Shown one piece after another: positions 1 to 6,062 of a stretch of DNA of 10,123 bases; position 1 is the first letter of the stretch, and every line of letters begins with the position of its first letter. The DNA is from a bacterium. Lineage in GTDB: Bacteria > Chloroflexota > Limnocylindria > Limnocylindrales > Limnocylindraceae. Position numbers and translations under genes: made by a program. Below the pieces are notes generated by a model. The model saw only the letters and a list, made by a program, of their open reading frames with translations. It searched no databases and was not told the origin of the DNA. The stretch lies in assembly GCA_009919365.1 (NCBI GenBank), contig RGBZ01000024.1:1-10123 (forward strand). Reading direction: 5' to 3'.

Positions 1-417
1 AAGTTCGCGCCAGAGCTTCTCACCGCGGCGCATGAAGGCGGGGATCCCCGCGGCGTCGCGCGGGTCAAGCGCGCCGAAACTTGCGGCGAGCTTGGCAAGG
101 TCGCTCGACGTCTCCAGCACACTGCCGTCGGCGAAGAGGGTGCGCGACGCGGGTTCTACTTTGAGCAGGTTGAGATCGTCGCTGCGCGTTGCGCCCGCGG
201 CGCTCCAGAGCTGATCGAAGAGTTCCGGGAGGGTGAAGATCGTCGGGCCGCTATCCCAGCGATACGGACCAATCTCGCGGCGACCCATCTTGCCGCCGGG
301 GCGCGTGCCGCGCTCCACAACGGTGACGTGCACCCCTTCGGCGGCGAGGCGAATGGCGGTGGCAAGGCCAGCGAGGCCGGCGCCAACAACAACGACGCGC
401 TTTGGCGCGACGCTCAT
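1..417 (-). CDS. CrtI/CrtD-type carotenoid desaturase (FAD-dependent), partial
   Basis: Only the first 139 codons are present; the gene continues past the left edge. The start is ATG at 417-415. The N-terminus is a Rossmann FAD-binding fold with VVVVGAGLAGLATAIRLA at residues 8-25, an acidic residue closing the second strand (VTVVERG, about 31-37), RPGGK at 39-43 and the family-typical DSGPTIFTLPELF at 55-67. These features fit the phytoene desaturase/CrtI superfamily of flavin amine oxidases, which desaturate C40 or C50 carotenoid backbones. Its ATG overlaps the stop of the upstream prenyltransferase gene by four bases (ATGA, 414-417), so translation is probably coupled. In known C50-carotenoid clusters a lycopene elongase sits beside either CrtI (phytoene to lycopene) or CrtD (3,4-desaturation of the C50 product). 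The visible third cannot separate these, so I give no symbol. Confidence 0.87.
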   Translation of the reverse strand, partial: MSVAPKRVVVVGAGLAGLATAIRLAAEGVHVTVVERGTRPGGKMGRREIGPYRWDSGPTIFTLPELFDQLWSAAGATRSDDLNLLKVEPASRTLFADGSVLETSSDLAKLAASFGALDPRDAAGIPAFMRRGEKLWREL

Positions 418-1343
418 CGGCGCTGCAGAACGGCGCGGCCGACCGAGACGCCGAGGGCGATCGCGGTGCCTGCCATCGCCAGAATTCCGGCAGGGATCGC
501 CGCGTCAACGCTGACGCTCAGCAAGACCAGCATGGTGATCGAAGCGCCAAGCGCCACATTCGCAATGAGGAAGAGGCGATAGAGGCGACGCCCCGCCTCG
601 CCACGGGCATCGCGGCCGATAAAGCAGAGGGCCAGATACGGAAGTGCGAGCAGCGCCGCTGCAGGTGTTCCGGTGATGGTGGCGACACCAAACCCAACGA
701 GCGCGAACCAGGCGGCGGCGAAGAGCGCCGTGTTGCGACGGCCAAGCAGTACGGCAATGGTGCGCACCCCAGCTGCGGCATCTTCATCGCGATCGGTGAT
801 GGTGGTCAGCGCGTGTGCGCCGATCCCCCACGCGGCGAAGACGAGCACCGGGGCGTCAATCAGGTTGGTGCTCCCTGCTGCATGGAGCCCCACCTGCAGC
901 GGAATGGCGTAGAGCACGTTAGTGAGTGAGTCCAACACGGGCCGACCCTTCAGGCGCGTCGGTGGCGCGTTGTATCCAGCAGAGAGAACCAGCAGTACCA
1001 GCAGCGAAAGGAGCGTCAGTGGTGGGTAGCTGGCGGCGACGAAGATGAGGAACGGGGCGAGTAGCAGAGTGCTGATGATCGCGTGCCGTGCCAGGAGCGG
1101 CTTCGGCGTGAGGGCGCCCTCAACGCCGCCCTTGCGCGGATTGCGCGCGTCGGTCTCAAAATCGAAGTAGTCATTCGGCGCGTGCAAGAAGTAGTTGTAC
1201 GGAAAGAGGAAGAAGGCGAAGAGCACGACATCGCTCGCAACAAGTTCGCCGCGCAACCCAATCGCACCCCAGAGCAGCGGCATCGACGTGTTCAGCCAGA
1301 GCAGGGGTCGCGAGATCTCAATCGCTTTCAACAGGTTGCGCAC
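414..1343 (-). CDS. UbiA-family prenyltransferase, lycopene elongase-like (CrtEb/LyeJ type)
   Basis: This 309-residue integral membrane protein has many hydrophobic helices and both Asp-rich motifs of UbiA prenyltransferases: NDYFDFETD at 57-65 and DRDED at 184-188, which bind Mg-prenyl diphosphate. The stretch from FPYNYFLHAPNDYFDFETD through NPRKGG (about 47-73) resembles the subfamily that adds C5 units to lycopene to make C50 carotenoids (CrtEb, LyeJ) more than menaquinone or heme-O enzymes. YNAPPTRLKGRP at 124-135 is also family-typical. The start is GTG at 1343-1341, supported by a strong AAGGAGG four bases upstream. It is the first gene of a minus-strand pair with a CrtI/CrtD-like desaturase, which supports a carotenoid role. 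Family membership is secure. The exact substrate is inference; a bacteriochlorophyll or quinone prenyltransferase is the main alternative. Confidence 0.87.
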   Translation of the reverse strand: MRNLLKAIEISRPLLWLNTSMPLLWGAIGLRGELVASDVVLFAFFLFPYNYFLHAPNDYFDFETDARNPRKGGVEGALTPKPLLARHAIISTLLLAPFLIFVAASYPPLTLLSLLVLLVLSAGYNAPPTRLKGRPVLDSLTNVLYAIPLQVGLHAAGSTNLIDAPVLVFAAWGIGAHALTTITDRDEDAAAGVRTIAVLLGRRNTALFAAAWFALVGFGVATITGTPAAALLALPYLALCFIGRDARGEAGRRLYRLFLIANVALGASITMLVLLSVSVDAAIPAGILAMAGTAIALGVSVGRAVLQRR

Positions 1344-1347
1344 GGAG

Positions 1348-1354
1348 CCTCCTT
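1348..1354 (-). promoter_or_regulatory. Strong Shine-Dalgarno for the prenyltransferase gene
   Basis: On the minus strand this reads AAGGAGG, a near-perfect anti-16S match, with four bases (CTCC) before the GTG at 1343. It fixes that start codon and contrasts with the leaderless starts elsewhere in the window. Confidence 0.8.
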
Positions 1355-1366
1355 CGTTCTCCCCTC

Positions 1367-1372
1367 ATCGTA
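1367..1372 (-). promoter_or_regulatory. Predicted -10 box (TACGAT) for the carotenoid gene pair
   Basis: On the minus strand this reads TACGAT, matching TANNNT. Transcription would start near 1360, leaving a short leader of about 16 bases that contains the AAGGAGG site. No convincing -35 hexamer is visible. The element lies 11 bases from the divergent -10 at 1384-1389. Confidence 0.55.
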
Positions 1373-1383
1373 GGGGAGGGGGC

Positions 1384-1389
1384 TACACT
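1384..1389 (+). promoter_or_regulatory. Predicted -10 box (TACACT) for a leaderless start of the DUF4032 gene
   Basis: TACACT lies eight bases before the ATG at 1398. No Shine-Dalgarno sequence fits between them, so the transcript probably begins at or next to the start codon. There is no clear -35. Confidence 0.5.
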
Positions 1390-1397
1390 TGGTCTCT

Positions 1398-2696
1398 ATG
1401 CCTGTAGCCGCCCCACACGTCACGCTACGCAGTCCTGAACCGGCGCTGATTGCGCTCCCATGGGCGACGCCGCTGCGCGACTGGGCGAGCCCAGATGTGG
1501 AGCTGGTGCCACTCGAAGTTGGCCCATCACGCCACCTGGTGCGCTTCGTGCGCGTGGCTGGCCGCCTGCTCGCCATCAAGGAGCTCCCGGCACCACTGGT
1601 GGAGCGCGAGTTCGCCATCCTGCGCCGCCTTGAGTCGGCGGGGATGCCGGCCGTGACGCCGGTGGGTGCCGTCGATCGCGGCGACGGCGAGGGCTTCATC
1701 ATCACCGACTACCTGCGCGGCAGCATTCAATACCGGCGACTCCTTAGCACCCCAGGTGCCGCAACCTCGGGCCAGTTCTCGGGCCGACTCCTCGACGCCC
1801 TCGCCGTTCTGCTCGTTGACCTGCACCGACACGGCGTCTGGTGGGGTGACGGCTCACTGGCGAACGCGCTCTTGAAGCGCGACGGAAACCGACTGCAGGC
1901 GTATCTGGTGGACGCCGAGACGGCCGAGTATCAGGAGCAGCTCAGTGATGGGCAGCGCCAGCACGACCTCGACATCCTGGTTGAGAACGTCGCCTTCGGC
2001 CTCGCCGATGCCGCCGCCGCCCTTGGCGGCAGCGAGGTTGATACCGACGCGGCGGTGCGCGCCTCAGCAGCGCTGCGCGATCGCTACACGGCGCTCTGGG
2101 CGCAGCTGCATCGCCCCTTCGTTGCCAGTGCCAACGATCGCCGTGCCGTCGCCACCCGCATTCGCGACCTAAACGCCCTCGGCTTCGCCGTCGAAGAGTT
2201 GAGCCTGGATGTGACGAGCGGTGAGGGGATGCGCGTCTCGCTGGCAATCGCCTCACGTCGCTTCCACGCCGAGCAACTCCTTCGCCTCACCGGCGTCGAT
2301 GCACTCGAAGGGCAGGCGCAGCTTTTGCTGAACGATCTGCACGAGTACGGCGTATGGCTGCAGGTGCAGAGCGGCGAGCGACTCGCCACGGGGCTCGTAG
2401 CGGCACGCTGGCGCGCCGAGGTGCTCGAGCCCACGCTGGTCCGACTCCGCCCGCACCTTGCATCGGGGCGTGACGCGCTGCAGGCGTACTGCGACGCGCT
2501 GGAGCACAAGTGGATCCTCTCCGAACGTGCCGGTGCCGACGTTGGCCTCGATGCGGCCGTGGCTGACTACATCGCACTCGGTGCCCCCGCTCCCGAGAGT
2601 GCCCGAGGTGGTGGTGATGGTGGAGACGCGATGTCGGCGGAAGACGCACTCGTCTCTGCAGCGGTGAGCGCCGCCGATGAGGATGCCTCGCGATGA
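1398..2696 (+). CDS. DUF4032-type protein with kinase-like N-terminal fold
   Basis: This is a 432-residue cytoplasmic protein without membrane segments. The N-terminal half reads like an atypical or lipopolysaccharide-kinase-like fold with a complete catalytic set. K61 in LLAIKEL fits the beta-3 lysine and E71 in EREF the helix-C glutamate. D151 and N156 in WGDGSLAN have the same D-x4-N spacing as HRDxxxxN, and D172 in LVDAE fits the metal-binding Asp of the DFG position. The C-terminal half (about 200-400) resembles the DUF4032 region of high-GC Gram-positive and Chloroflexota proteins; that assignment is from memory. A short acidic Gly/Ala-rich tail follows. I chose ATG 1398 because of the -10 box just upstream. 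An in-frame TTG at 1389 lies inside or next to that box. The stop overlaps the J-domain gene by ATGA (2693-2696). The substrate is unknown, and kinase activity is inference from residues. Confidence 0.8.
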   Translation: MPVAAPHVTLRSPEPALIALPWATPLRDWASPDVELVPLEVGPSRHLVRFVRVAGRLLAIKELPAPLVEREFAILRRLESAGMPAVTPVGAVDRGDGEGFIITDYLRGSIQYRRLLSTPGAATSGQFSGRLLDALAVLLVDLHRHGVWWGDGSLANALLKRDGNRLQAYLVDAETAEYQEQLSDGQRQHDLDILVENVAFGLADAAAALGGSEVDTDAAVRASAALRDRYTALWAQLHRPFVASANDRRAVATRIRDLNALGFAVEELSLDVTSGEGMRVSLAIASRRFHAEQLLRLTGVDALEGQAQLLLNDLHEYGVWLQVQSGERLATGLVAARWRAEVLEPTLVRLRPHLASGRDALQAYCDALEHKWILSERAGADVGLDAAVADYIALGAPAPESARGGGDGGDAMSAEDALVSAAVSAADEDASR

Positions 2697-3403
2697 CCGG
2701 GCGACGTACGCCGCACGAGGTCCTCGGCGTCTCGCTCGGTGCAAGCGCCGATGAGATTCGCGCCGCGCGTCGACAACTTGCGCGCGAGCATCATCCGGAT
2801 CGGTTCGTTAATGATCAGGCGAGCGCTGATGCGGCAACGCGCGAGATGGCGCTCATCAATGCCGCCGCCGAAGCGCTCCTTGCTGAGGCGTGGGCCTCAG
2901 ATGGGGCGCCGGTTGCTGAGCCTCCGGCAAAGGGCGGTCACAAGCCGGAGCGCCCAGTGACTGCGAGCGTGGTTGTTGATGCGGCACCCGCCGCGAATGC
3001 GCGCACCAGTCGACCGGCGCCGATCAACTGGCGCCCAGAGCAGCCATGGGCGCCACGTGCGCCGCGTGGCCCCGTCGGCCCGCTCCCAGGTTCGCCGGCT
3101 GGCCCAGTAGAGCGGAGCTTTGCGCCGCTCCCTCCCGACTATCGCCGCCCAACCCTGAGTGAAGCCAGCGCAACCGTCTTCGCTTTTGGTCGGTACGAAG
3201 GTGCAACGGTGGGTGACGTGGCAAAGCGCGACCCGGGCTATCTGGTGTGGTGCGCCGATAACGTGCGCCGCGACCAGGAGTTGGTGCGCGCGGCGAATGT
3301 GGTGCTTGATGATCTCGAAGAGCGCGGCGCGCCGCACCCACCGCGCGGCAGTACGAGGCGACCTACGGCGCCACTCTTTGATCCGAACAGAGAGTTGGAG
3401 TAG
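2693..3403 (+). CDS. J-domain protein with ExoX-like C-terminal domain
   Basis: This is a 236-residue soluble protein. Residues 7-63 form a J domain: HEVLGVSLGASADEIRAA, then the diagnostic HPD at 34-36, then a helix with MALINAAAEAL. J domains stimulate the ATPase of DnaK/Hsp70. A Pro/Ala-rich, probably disordered linker covers about 70-150. Residues 160-208 (FAFGRYEGATVGDVAKRDPGY, then LVWCADN) match my memory of the small ExoX-like C-terminal module, whose pattern is an F-G-x-Y-x-G core, a DP-x-Y and a Trp. It lacks the Gly/Phe and zinc-finger regions of DnaJ, so it is a specialised co-chaperone and not the housekeeping DnaJ. It is the second gene of the run, overlapping the DUF4032 gene by four bases. 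Its client is unknown. Confidence 0.83.
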   Translation: MTGRRTPHEVLGVSLGASADEIRAARRQLAREHHPDRFVNDQASADAATREMALINAAAEALLAEAWASDGAPVAEPPAKGGHKPERPVTASVVVDAAPAANARTSRPAPINWRPEQPWAPRAPRGPVGPLPGSPAGPVERSFAPLPPDYRRPTLSEASATVFAFGRYEGATVGDVAKRDPGYLVWCADNVRRDQELVRAANVVLDDLEERGAPHPPRGSTRRPTAPLFDPNRELE

Positions 3404-3408
3404 GCGTC

Positions 3409-3999
3409 ATGATGAGTGGCATGCGAACGCTACTTGCGGCACTCCTCCTTGCGGTTGCAGCGGGTGCCTGCGCACCGGCGACGCGACCCGACGGCTCACT
3501 GCCGTGCAACGAGACGATTGACCAGCAGCGTGCCGTAGGCTTCGACACCGTCCTGGAAGCGGCGCTCCCGGTCGCGGGTTGGGATGCCACCCCGGTCACC
3601 GTCGACTCCGGACGAGAGTGCTCACAGCTGCGCCTCGGCCCACTCTGGGGTGCGGGGATCCGTGAGTTGCGATCTGCGGGAGCCATCTTTGAACTCCCTG
3701 ACAAGACGGGCTATTCGCTCGTGGTCTATTCAGCGACCGGGCTGACCCTCGACAACCTTGCCTATGCGTTTGAACGCGGCGCCCGCGGCGGCCGTAAGAC
3801 ACAAGGGCTGAAGATCGCCGACATCAAGGTTGGTGACTGGCCAGGGAAGCAGTTCACGCTCTTGAATGGCGATCACCGTCAGGTGATCACCCTCTTTGAT
3901 ACGGGCGAAGCGGATCGCGTGCGCGCGCTTCTGGCCTCGGATATTTCGAACGCACTCATCGCCGAACGTCTCGCCGCCTATGCAGCGGCGTTGCGATAA
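3409..3999 (+). CDS. Probable secreted lipoprotein, unknown function
   Basis: This is a 196-residue protein that I do not recognise. Its N-terminus has Arg6, a hydrophobic core LLAALLLAVAAG and then Cys21 in AGAC, an acceptable though imperfect lipobox. A membrane-anchored extracytoplasmic lipoprotein is likely. Three ATGs (3409, 3412, 3421) are possible starts. A GGAG at about 3397-3400 favours 3409 or 3412. The mature part contains two further Cys residues (NET-preceding PCN and ECSQL), mixed strands and no obvious catalytic motif. It starts five bases after the J-domain gene and is followed after 22 bases by a four-helix membrane protein, so the two may work together at the membrane. Confidence 0.72.
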   Translation: MMSGMRTLLAALLLAVAAGACAPATRPDGSLPCNETIDQQRAVGFDTVLEAALPVAGWDATPVTVDSGRECSQLRLGPLWGAGIRELRSAGAIFELPDKTGYSLVVYSATGLTLDNLAYAFERGARGGRKTQGLKIADIKVGDWPGKQFTLLNGDHRQVITLFDTGEADRVRALLASDISNALIAERLAAYAAALR

Positions 4000-4008
4000 G
4001 AGAAGAAG

Positions 4009-4013
4009 AAAGG
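4009..4013 (+). promoter_or_regulatory. Ribosome binding site (AAAGG) for the four-helix membrane protein
   Basis: The purine-rich run AGAAGAAGAAAGG ends at 4013, eight bases before ATG 4022. It lies in the 22-base gap after the lipoprotein stop and decides that start over an upstream in-frame ATG at 3896 inside the lipoprotein gene. Confidence 0.6.
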
Positions 4014-4021
4014 TAGATACC

Positions 4022-4609
4022 ATGACGTCAAGCAAGTCCGGACCCCTACGTCGCGCGTCGGAGTTTTTCTACGCGAAGTCAACCCTGGTTACCGCGCTGA
4101 TCGCCACCGCCATCTTTGCCGGCTACACCGTCCTCGTTCTGAGTGGGCAGGGGAAGGCATTTGAGGTTGCCAACAGCAGCATCAAGTCGCTAGGGACCTC
4201 GTTGGGCTTTGGTCAGGCAGAGATCCTTGCCTTCTTCGCAGAACGCTCTGCTGGGCAGATTTCTGCGTACATCACCTTCAATCAGGTGTGGGACTCGCTC
4301 TACGGCCTGATCTATGGCGTGATGTATGTGATCTGGGTGTCCCTGCTGTTCAAGCCCTTTTCGCACAAGGTTGGGATCTTGAGCCTGCTCCCATTCGGCC
4401 AAGTGCTCTTTGATTGGCTGGAGAACATTGGGCTAGCTACCGTGTCGAGCCAGTACCTTGCGGACGGCACGATCTCCTCGACGACCGCTCAGCTAGCGTC
4501 AACGGCGTCATCCATTAAGTGGGCCTTTGCGCTCCTGGTCTATGGAGTGATCTTGGTTGGCATCGTCGCGCGGATCGCACGGGCACTGAAGGGGCGCAGC
4601 AAGAGTTAA
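4022..4609 (+). CDS. Four-helix integral membrane protein, unknown function
   Basis: This is a 195-residue protein with four predicted membrane segments at about 20-41, 90-110, 116-140 and 166-186, and a basic C-terminal tail (RIARALKGRSKS) probably in the cytoplasm. The third segment carries buried charged or polar residues in FDWLEN (130-135), which look like a functional core. I do not recognise the family. The loop between helices 1 and 2 (about 42-89) contains an amphipathic stretch. The start at ATG 4022 is set by AAAGG eight bases upstream. It is the last gene of the plus-strand run that begins at 1398 and converges on thioredoxin with a 30-base gap. By eye its codon use is slightly less GC-rich than that of its neighbours; I did not compute this. 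Confidence 0.75.
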   Translation: MTSSKSGPLRRASEFFYAKSTLVTALIATAIFAGYTVLVLSGQGKAFEVANSSIKSLGTSLGFGQAEILAFFAERSAGQISAYITFNQVWDSLYGLIYGVMYVIWVSLLFKPFSHKVGILSLLPFGQVLFDWLENIGLATVSSQYLADGTISSTTAQLASTASSIKWAFALLVYGVILVGIVARIARALKGRSKS

Positions 4610-4621
4610 GGCCGAGCGGCC
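4610..4621. terminator. Possible weak hairpin between convergent genes
   Basis: GGCCG (4610-4614) and CGGCC (4617-4621) form a short GC inverted repeat immediately after the membrane-protein stop and before the thioredoxin stop. The loop is only two to four bases and there is no T-run on either side, so intrinsic termination is doubtful. It is the only structure in the 30-base convergent gap. Confidence 0.22.
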
Positions 4622-4639
4622 GTTGCTACGCCGTAAGGG

Positions 4640-4972
4640 TTAGGCGAGCTCTTTCAGCGAGAAGCGCGACTCCAGCTGCTCAGCAGTCTGGAAGCCAACA
4701 GCGCCAACGGGCTGGGCACCGGCGCCCTTGAAGTAGGCGATCGTTGGAATTGACATGATGTTGAACGCCTGCTGCAGGGCAGGGTTCTCATCGACGTTCA
4801 CCTTCACAATGTCGACCTTGCCGTCGTACTGCGCGGCGAGCTTCTCGAGCTCTGGGGCAACGAGCTTGCATGGGCCACACCATGGCGCCCAGAAGTCAAC
4901 GATGACGGGGCGACCCGACTCCATGACGTCCTTCTGGAATGCTGCATCGCTGGTGTGCTTGATCTCCGCCAT
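4640..4972 (-). CDS. trxA: Thioredoxin
   Basis: This is a 110-residue single-domain cytoplasmic thioredoxin that reduces protein disulfides, normally recharged by thioredoxin reductase. The active site WCGPC is at residues 31-35 (C32 and C35) within DFWAPWCGPCK. The buried Asp26 and the cis-proline loop SIPT (Pro76) are both present. Length and order match canonical TrxA, and there is no signal peptide. ATG 4972 is preceded by AGGGGG at a workable distance. It lies 73 bases downstream of the zincin gene on the same strand but has its own -10-like box (TATGAT at 5029-5024), so it can be transcribed separately. Confidence 0.97.
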   Translation of the reverse strand: MAEIKHTSDAAFQKDVMESGRPVIVDFWAPWCGPCKLVAPELEKLAAQYDGKVDIVKVNVDENPALQQAFNIMSIPTIAYFKGAGAQPVGAVGFQTAEQLESRFSLKELA

Positions 4973-5023
4973 GGTTCCCCCTGCGCTGTCGTTGTGCGGA
5001 GAAGTCCCTCCGCCTTCACCGCC

Positions 5024-5029
5024 ATCATA
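5024..5029 (-). promoter_or_regulatory. Predicted -10 box (TATGAT) for thioredoxin
   Basis: On the minus strand this reads TATGAT, close to the TATAAT consensus, in the 73-base gap between the zincin and trxA. The start would be near 5017, giving a leader of about 45 bases that ends with an AGGGGG ribosome site. No clear -35 is seen. Confidence 0.55.
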
Positions 5030-5045
5030 GCGAGCGGCGGCGAAC

Positions 5046-5384
5046 CTATTCGAGTCCGCGAGCGTGCAGGTCCTCCTCGCTCAGTCCGAGGTAGTGCCCA
5101 ATTTCGTGGATGAGCGTTCGGCGCACCTCCCGCCGAAGATCCTCGACATCGGGGAAGTCGGCCAGCAGCGTCGCGGCGTAGATCGTTACCTCGGGAGGCG
5201 GCTCTCCGAGGCCGCTCTCAGCCCCTTTCGGTAGCCCGTAGAACTCGCCGTAGAGGTCAGCGCCGGGATCGTGGCTCACGGTGACGACGAGCTCCTGGGC
5301 GGCAGAGTGGAGGGGCTCGGGGAGTCGGCGCAGCGCCTCATCGGCGAACTGCTCCACGCGCTCCAACTCCTCCTGCTGTGCCAC
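5046..5384 (-). CDS. Small zincin metallopeptidase family protein (PF06262-like)
   Basis: This is a 112-residue soluble protein of the short metallopeptidase family common in high-GC bacteria. The zinc signature is HEIGH at 93-97 (H93, E94, H97), followed by LGLSEED, where G100 and the acidic residues at 103-105 supply the extended HExxHxxGxxE/D pattern. A conserved N-terminal helix rich in Glu and the segment VTIYAATLLADFPD (66-79) fit the family. The physiological substrate is not known for the family. The start is GTG 5384, because TAGGAT sits exactly six bases upstream and no Shine-Dalgarno sequence is available. It is divergent from folE and followed by trxA. Confidence 0.88.
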   Translation of the reverse strand: MAQQEELERVEQFADEALRRLPEPLHSAAQELVVTVSHDPGADLYGEFYGLPKGAESGLGEPPPEVTIYAATLLADFPDVEDLRREVRRTLIHEIGHYLGLSEEDLHARGLE

Positions 5385-5390
5385 GAGGAG

Positions 5391-5396
5391 ATCCTA
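5391..5396 (-). promoter_or_regulatory. Predicted -10 box (TAGGAT) for leaderless zincin mRNA
   Basis: On the minus strand the order is TAGGAT, six bases (CTCCTC), then GTG at 5384. A -10 hexamer at this distance places the transcription start on the start codon. It is the exact mirror image of the folE -10 at 5409-5414, twelve bases away. Confidence 0.65.
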
Positions 5397-5408
5397 CGAC
5401 GGGGCGGG

Positions 5409-5414
5409 TAGGAT
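5409..5414 (+). promoter_or_regulatory. Predicted -10 box (TAGGAT) for leaderless folE mRNA
   Basis: TAGGAT, then GAGGGA, then ATG 5421. The six-base spacing implies a transcript starting on the ATG. The GAGGGA could act as a Shine-Dalgarno only if transcription began further upstream, and it touches the start codon, so it is badly spaced for that. There is no visible -35. Confidence 0.62.
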
Positions 5415-5420
5415 GAGGGA

Positions 5421-6062
5421 ATGCAGGCAAAGAGCAAGACAACGCAGATCGTGGTGCCCACGGCGGATGCCGAGGCACGAATCGCCGAGGCGGCCGAGAC
5501 CATTCTGCGTGCCATTGGTGAGGACCCAACGCGCGACGGTCTCGTCGATACCCCGGGCCGCGTCGCTCGCGCCATGCTCGAGCTCACCAGCGGCTACGCC
5601 AGCGATCCGTATGAGATTCTCGGCACCGTCTTTGAAGAGCCAGCGGGTGCCCCCGCTGGAGACCTCGTCGTTGTGGAAGGGATCCCGTTCCACGCCCTCT
5701 GCGAACACCACCTCCTCCCGTTCCCTGGCGTCGCCACCGTTGGCTACGTGCCGAGCGGTCGCATCGTTGGCCTCTCAAAGATTCCACGCCTTGTTGATGC
5801 CTTTGCCCGACGACTGCAGGTGCAGGAGCGACTCACCGCGCAGGTTGCCGATGCCCTGAACGACGCCCTCGCGCCAGCCGGCGTTGGCGTGTTGGTCAGC
5901 GCCGAGCACCTCTGTCTCGCGGCGCGCGGCGCCCGCCAGCCTGGTGTCGTCATGACCACTGAAGCAATGCGCGGCTCACTCCGCGCCGATGCCGCCCTGC
6001 GCGAAGCGTTGGCGCGCGCCCATGATCGCGGCGTGGCGCGACGCGAGGGTCTCCATGGCTGA
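5421..6062 (+). CDS. folE: GTP cyclohydrolase I
   Basis: This 213-residue enzyme converts GTP to 7,8-dihydroneopterin triphosphate, the first step of tetrahydrofolate (and pterin) synthesis. Zinc ligands are visible as C94 and H97 in CEHHLLPF (94-101) and C165 in AEHLCLAARG (161-170), with catalytic-type H96 and H163 alongside. SKIPRLVDAFARRLQVQERLT (119-139), TPGRVARAM (44-52) and the RGARQPGVVMTT stretch are all canonical. An N-terminal extension of about 15 residues is poorly conserved. A leaderless start is likely from TAGGAT six bases before the ATG. It heads a four-gene overlapping run, and its stop lies inside the start of the B12-binding subunit gene (eight-base overlap). No other folate genes are in the window. 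Confidence 0.96.
   Translation: MQAKSKTTQIVVPTADAEARIAEAAETILRAIGEDPTRDGLVDTPGRVARAMLELTSGYASDPYEILGTVFEEPAGAPAGDLVVVEGIPFHALCEHHLLPFPGVATVGYVPSGRIVGLSKIPRLVDAFARRLQVQERLTAQVADALNDALAPAGVGVLVSAEHLCLAARGARQPGVVMTTEAMRGSLRADAALREALARAHDRGVARREGLHG

Noticed and set aside
402..929. A 175-codon plus-strand frame opposite the prenyltransferase gene
   Set aside because: Its composition is low-complexity Arg/Ala/Gly/Glu with no domain, and the minus strand encodes a convincing UbiA protein over the same bases.
3896..4021. Upstream in-frame ATG extension of the four-helix membrane protein
   Set aside because: It overlaps the lipoprotein gene by more than 100 bases and adds unconserved basic sequence; ATG 4022 has a well-placed ribosome site.
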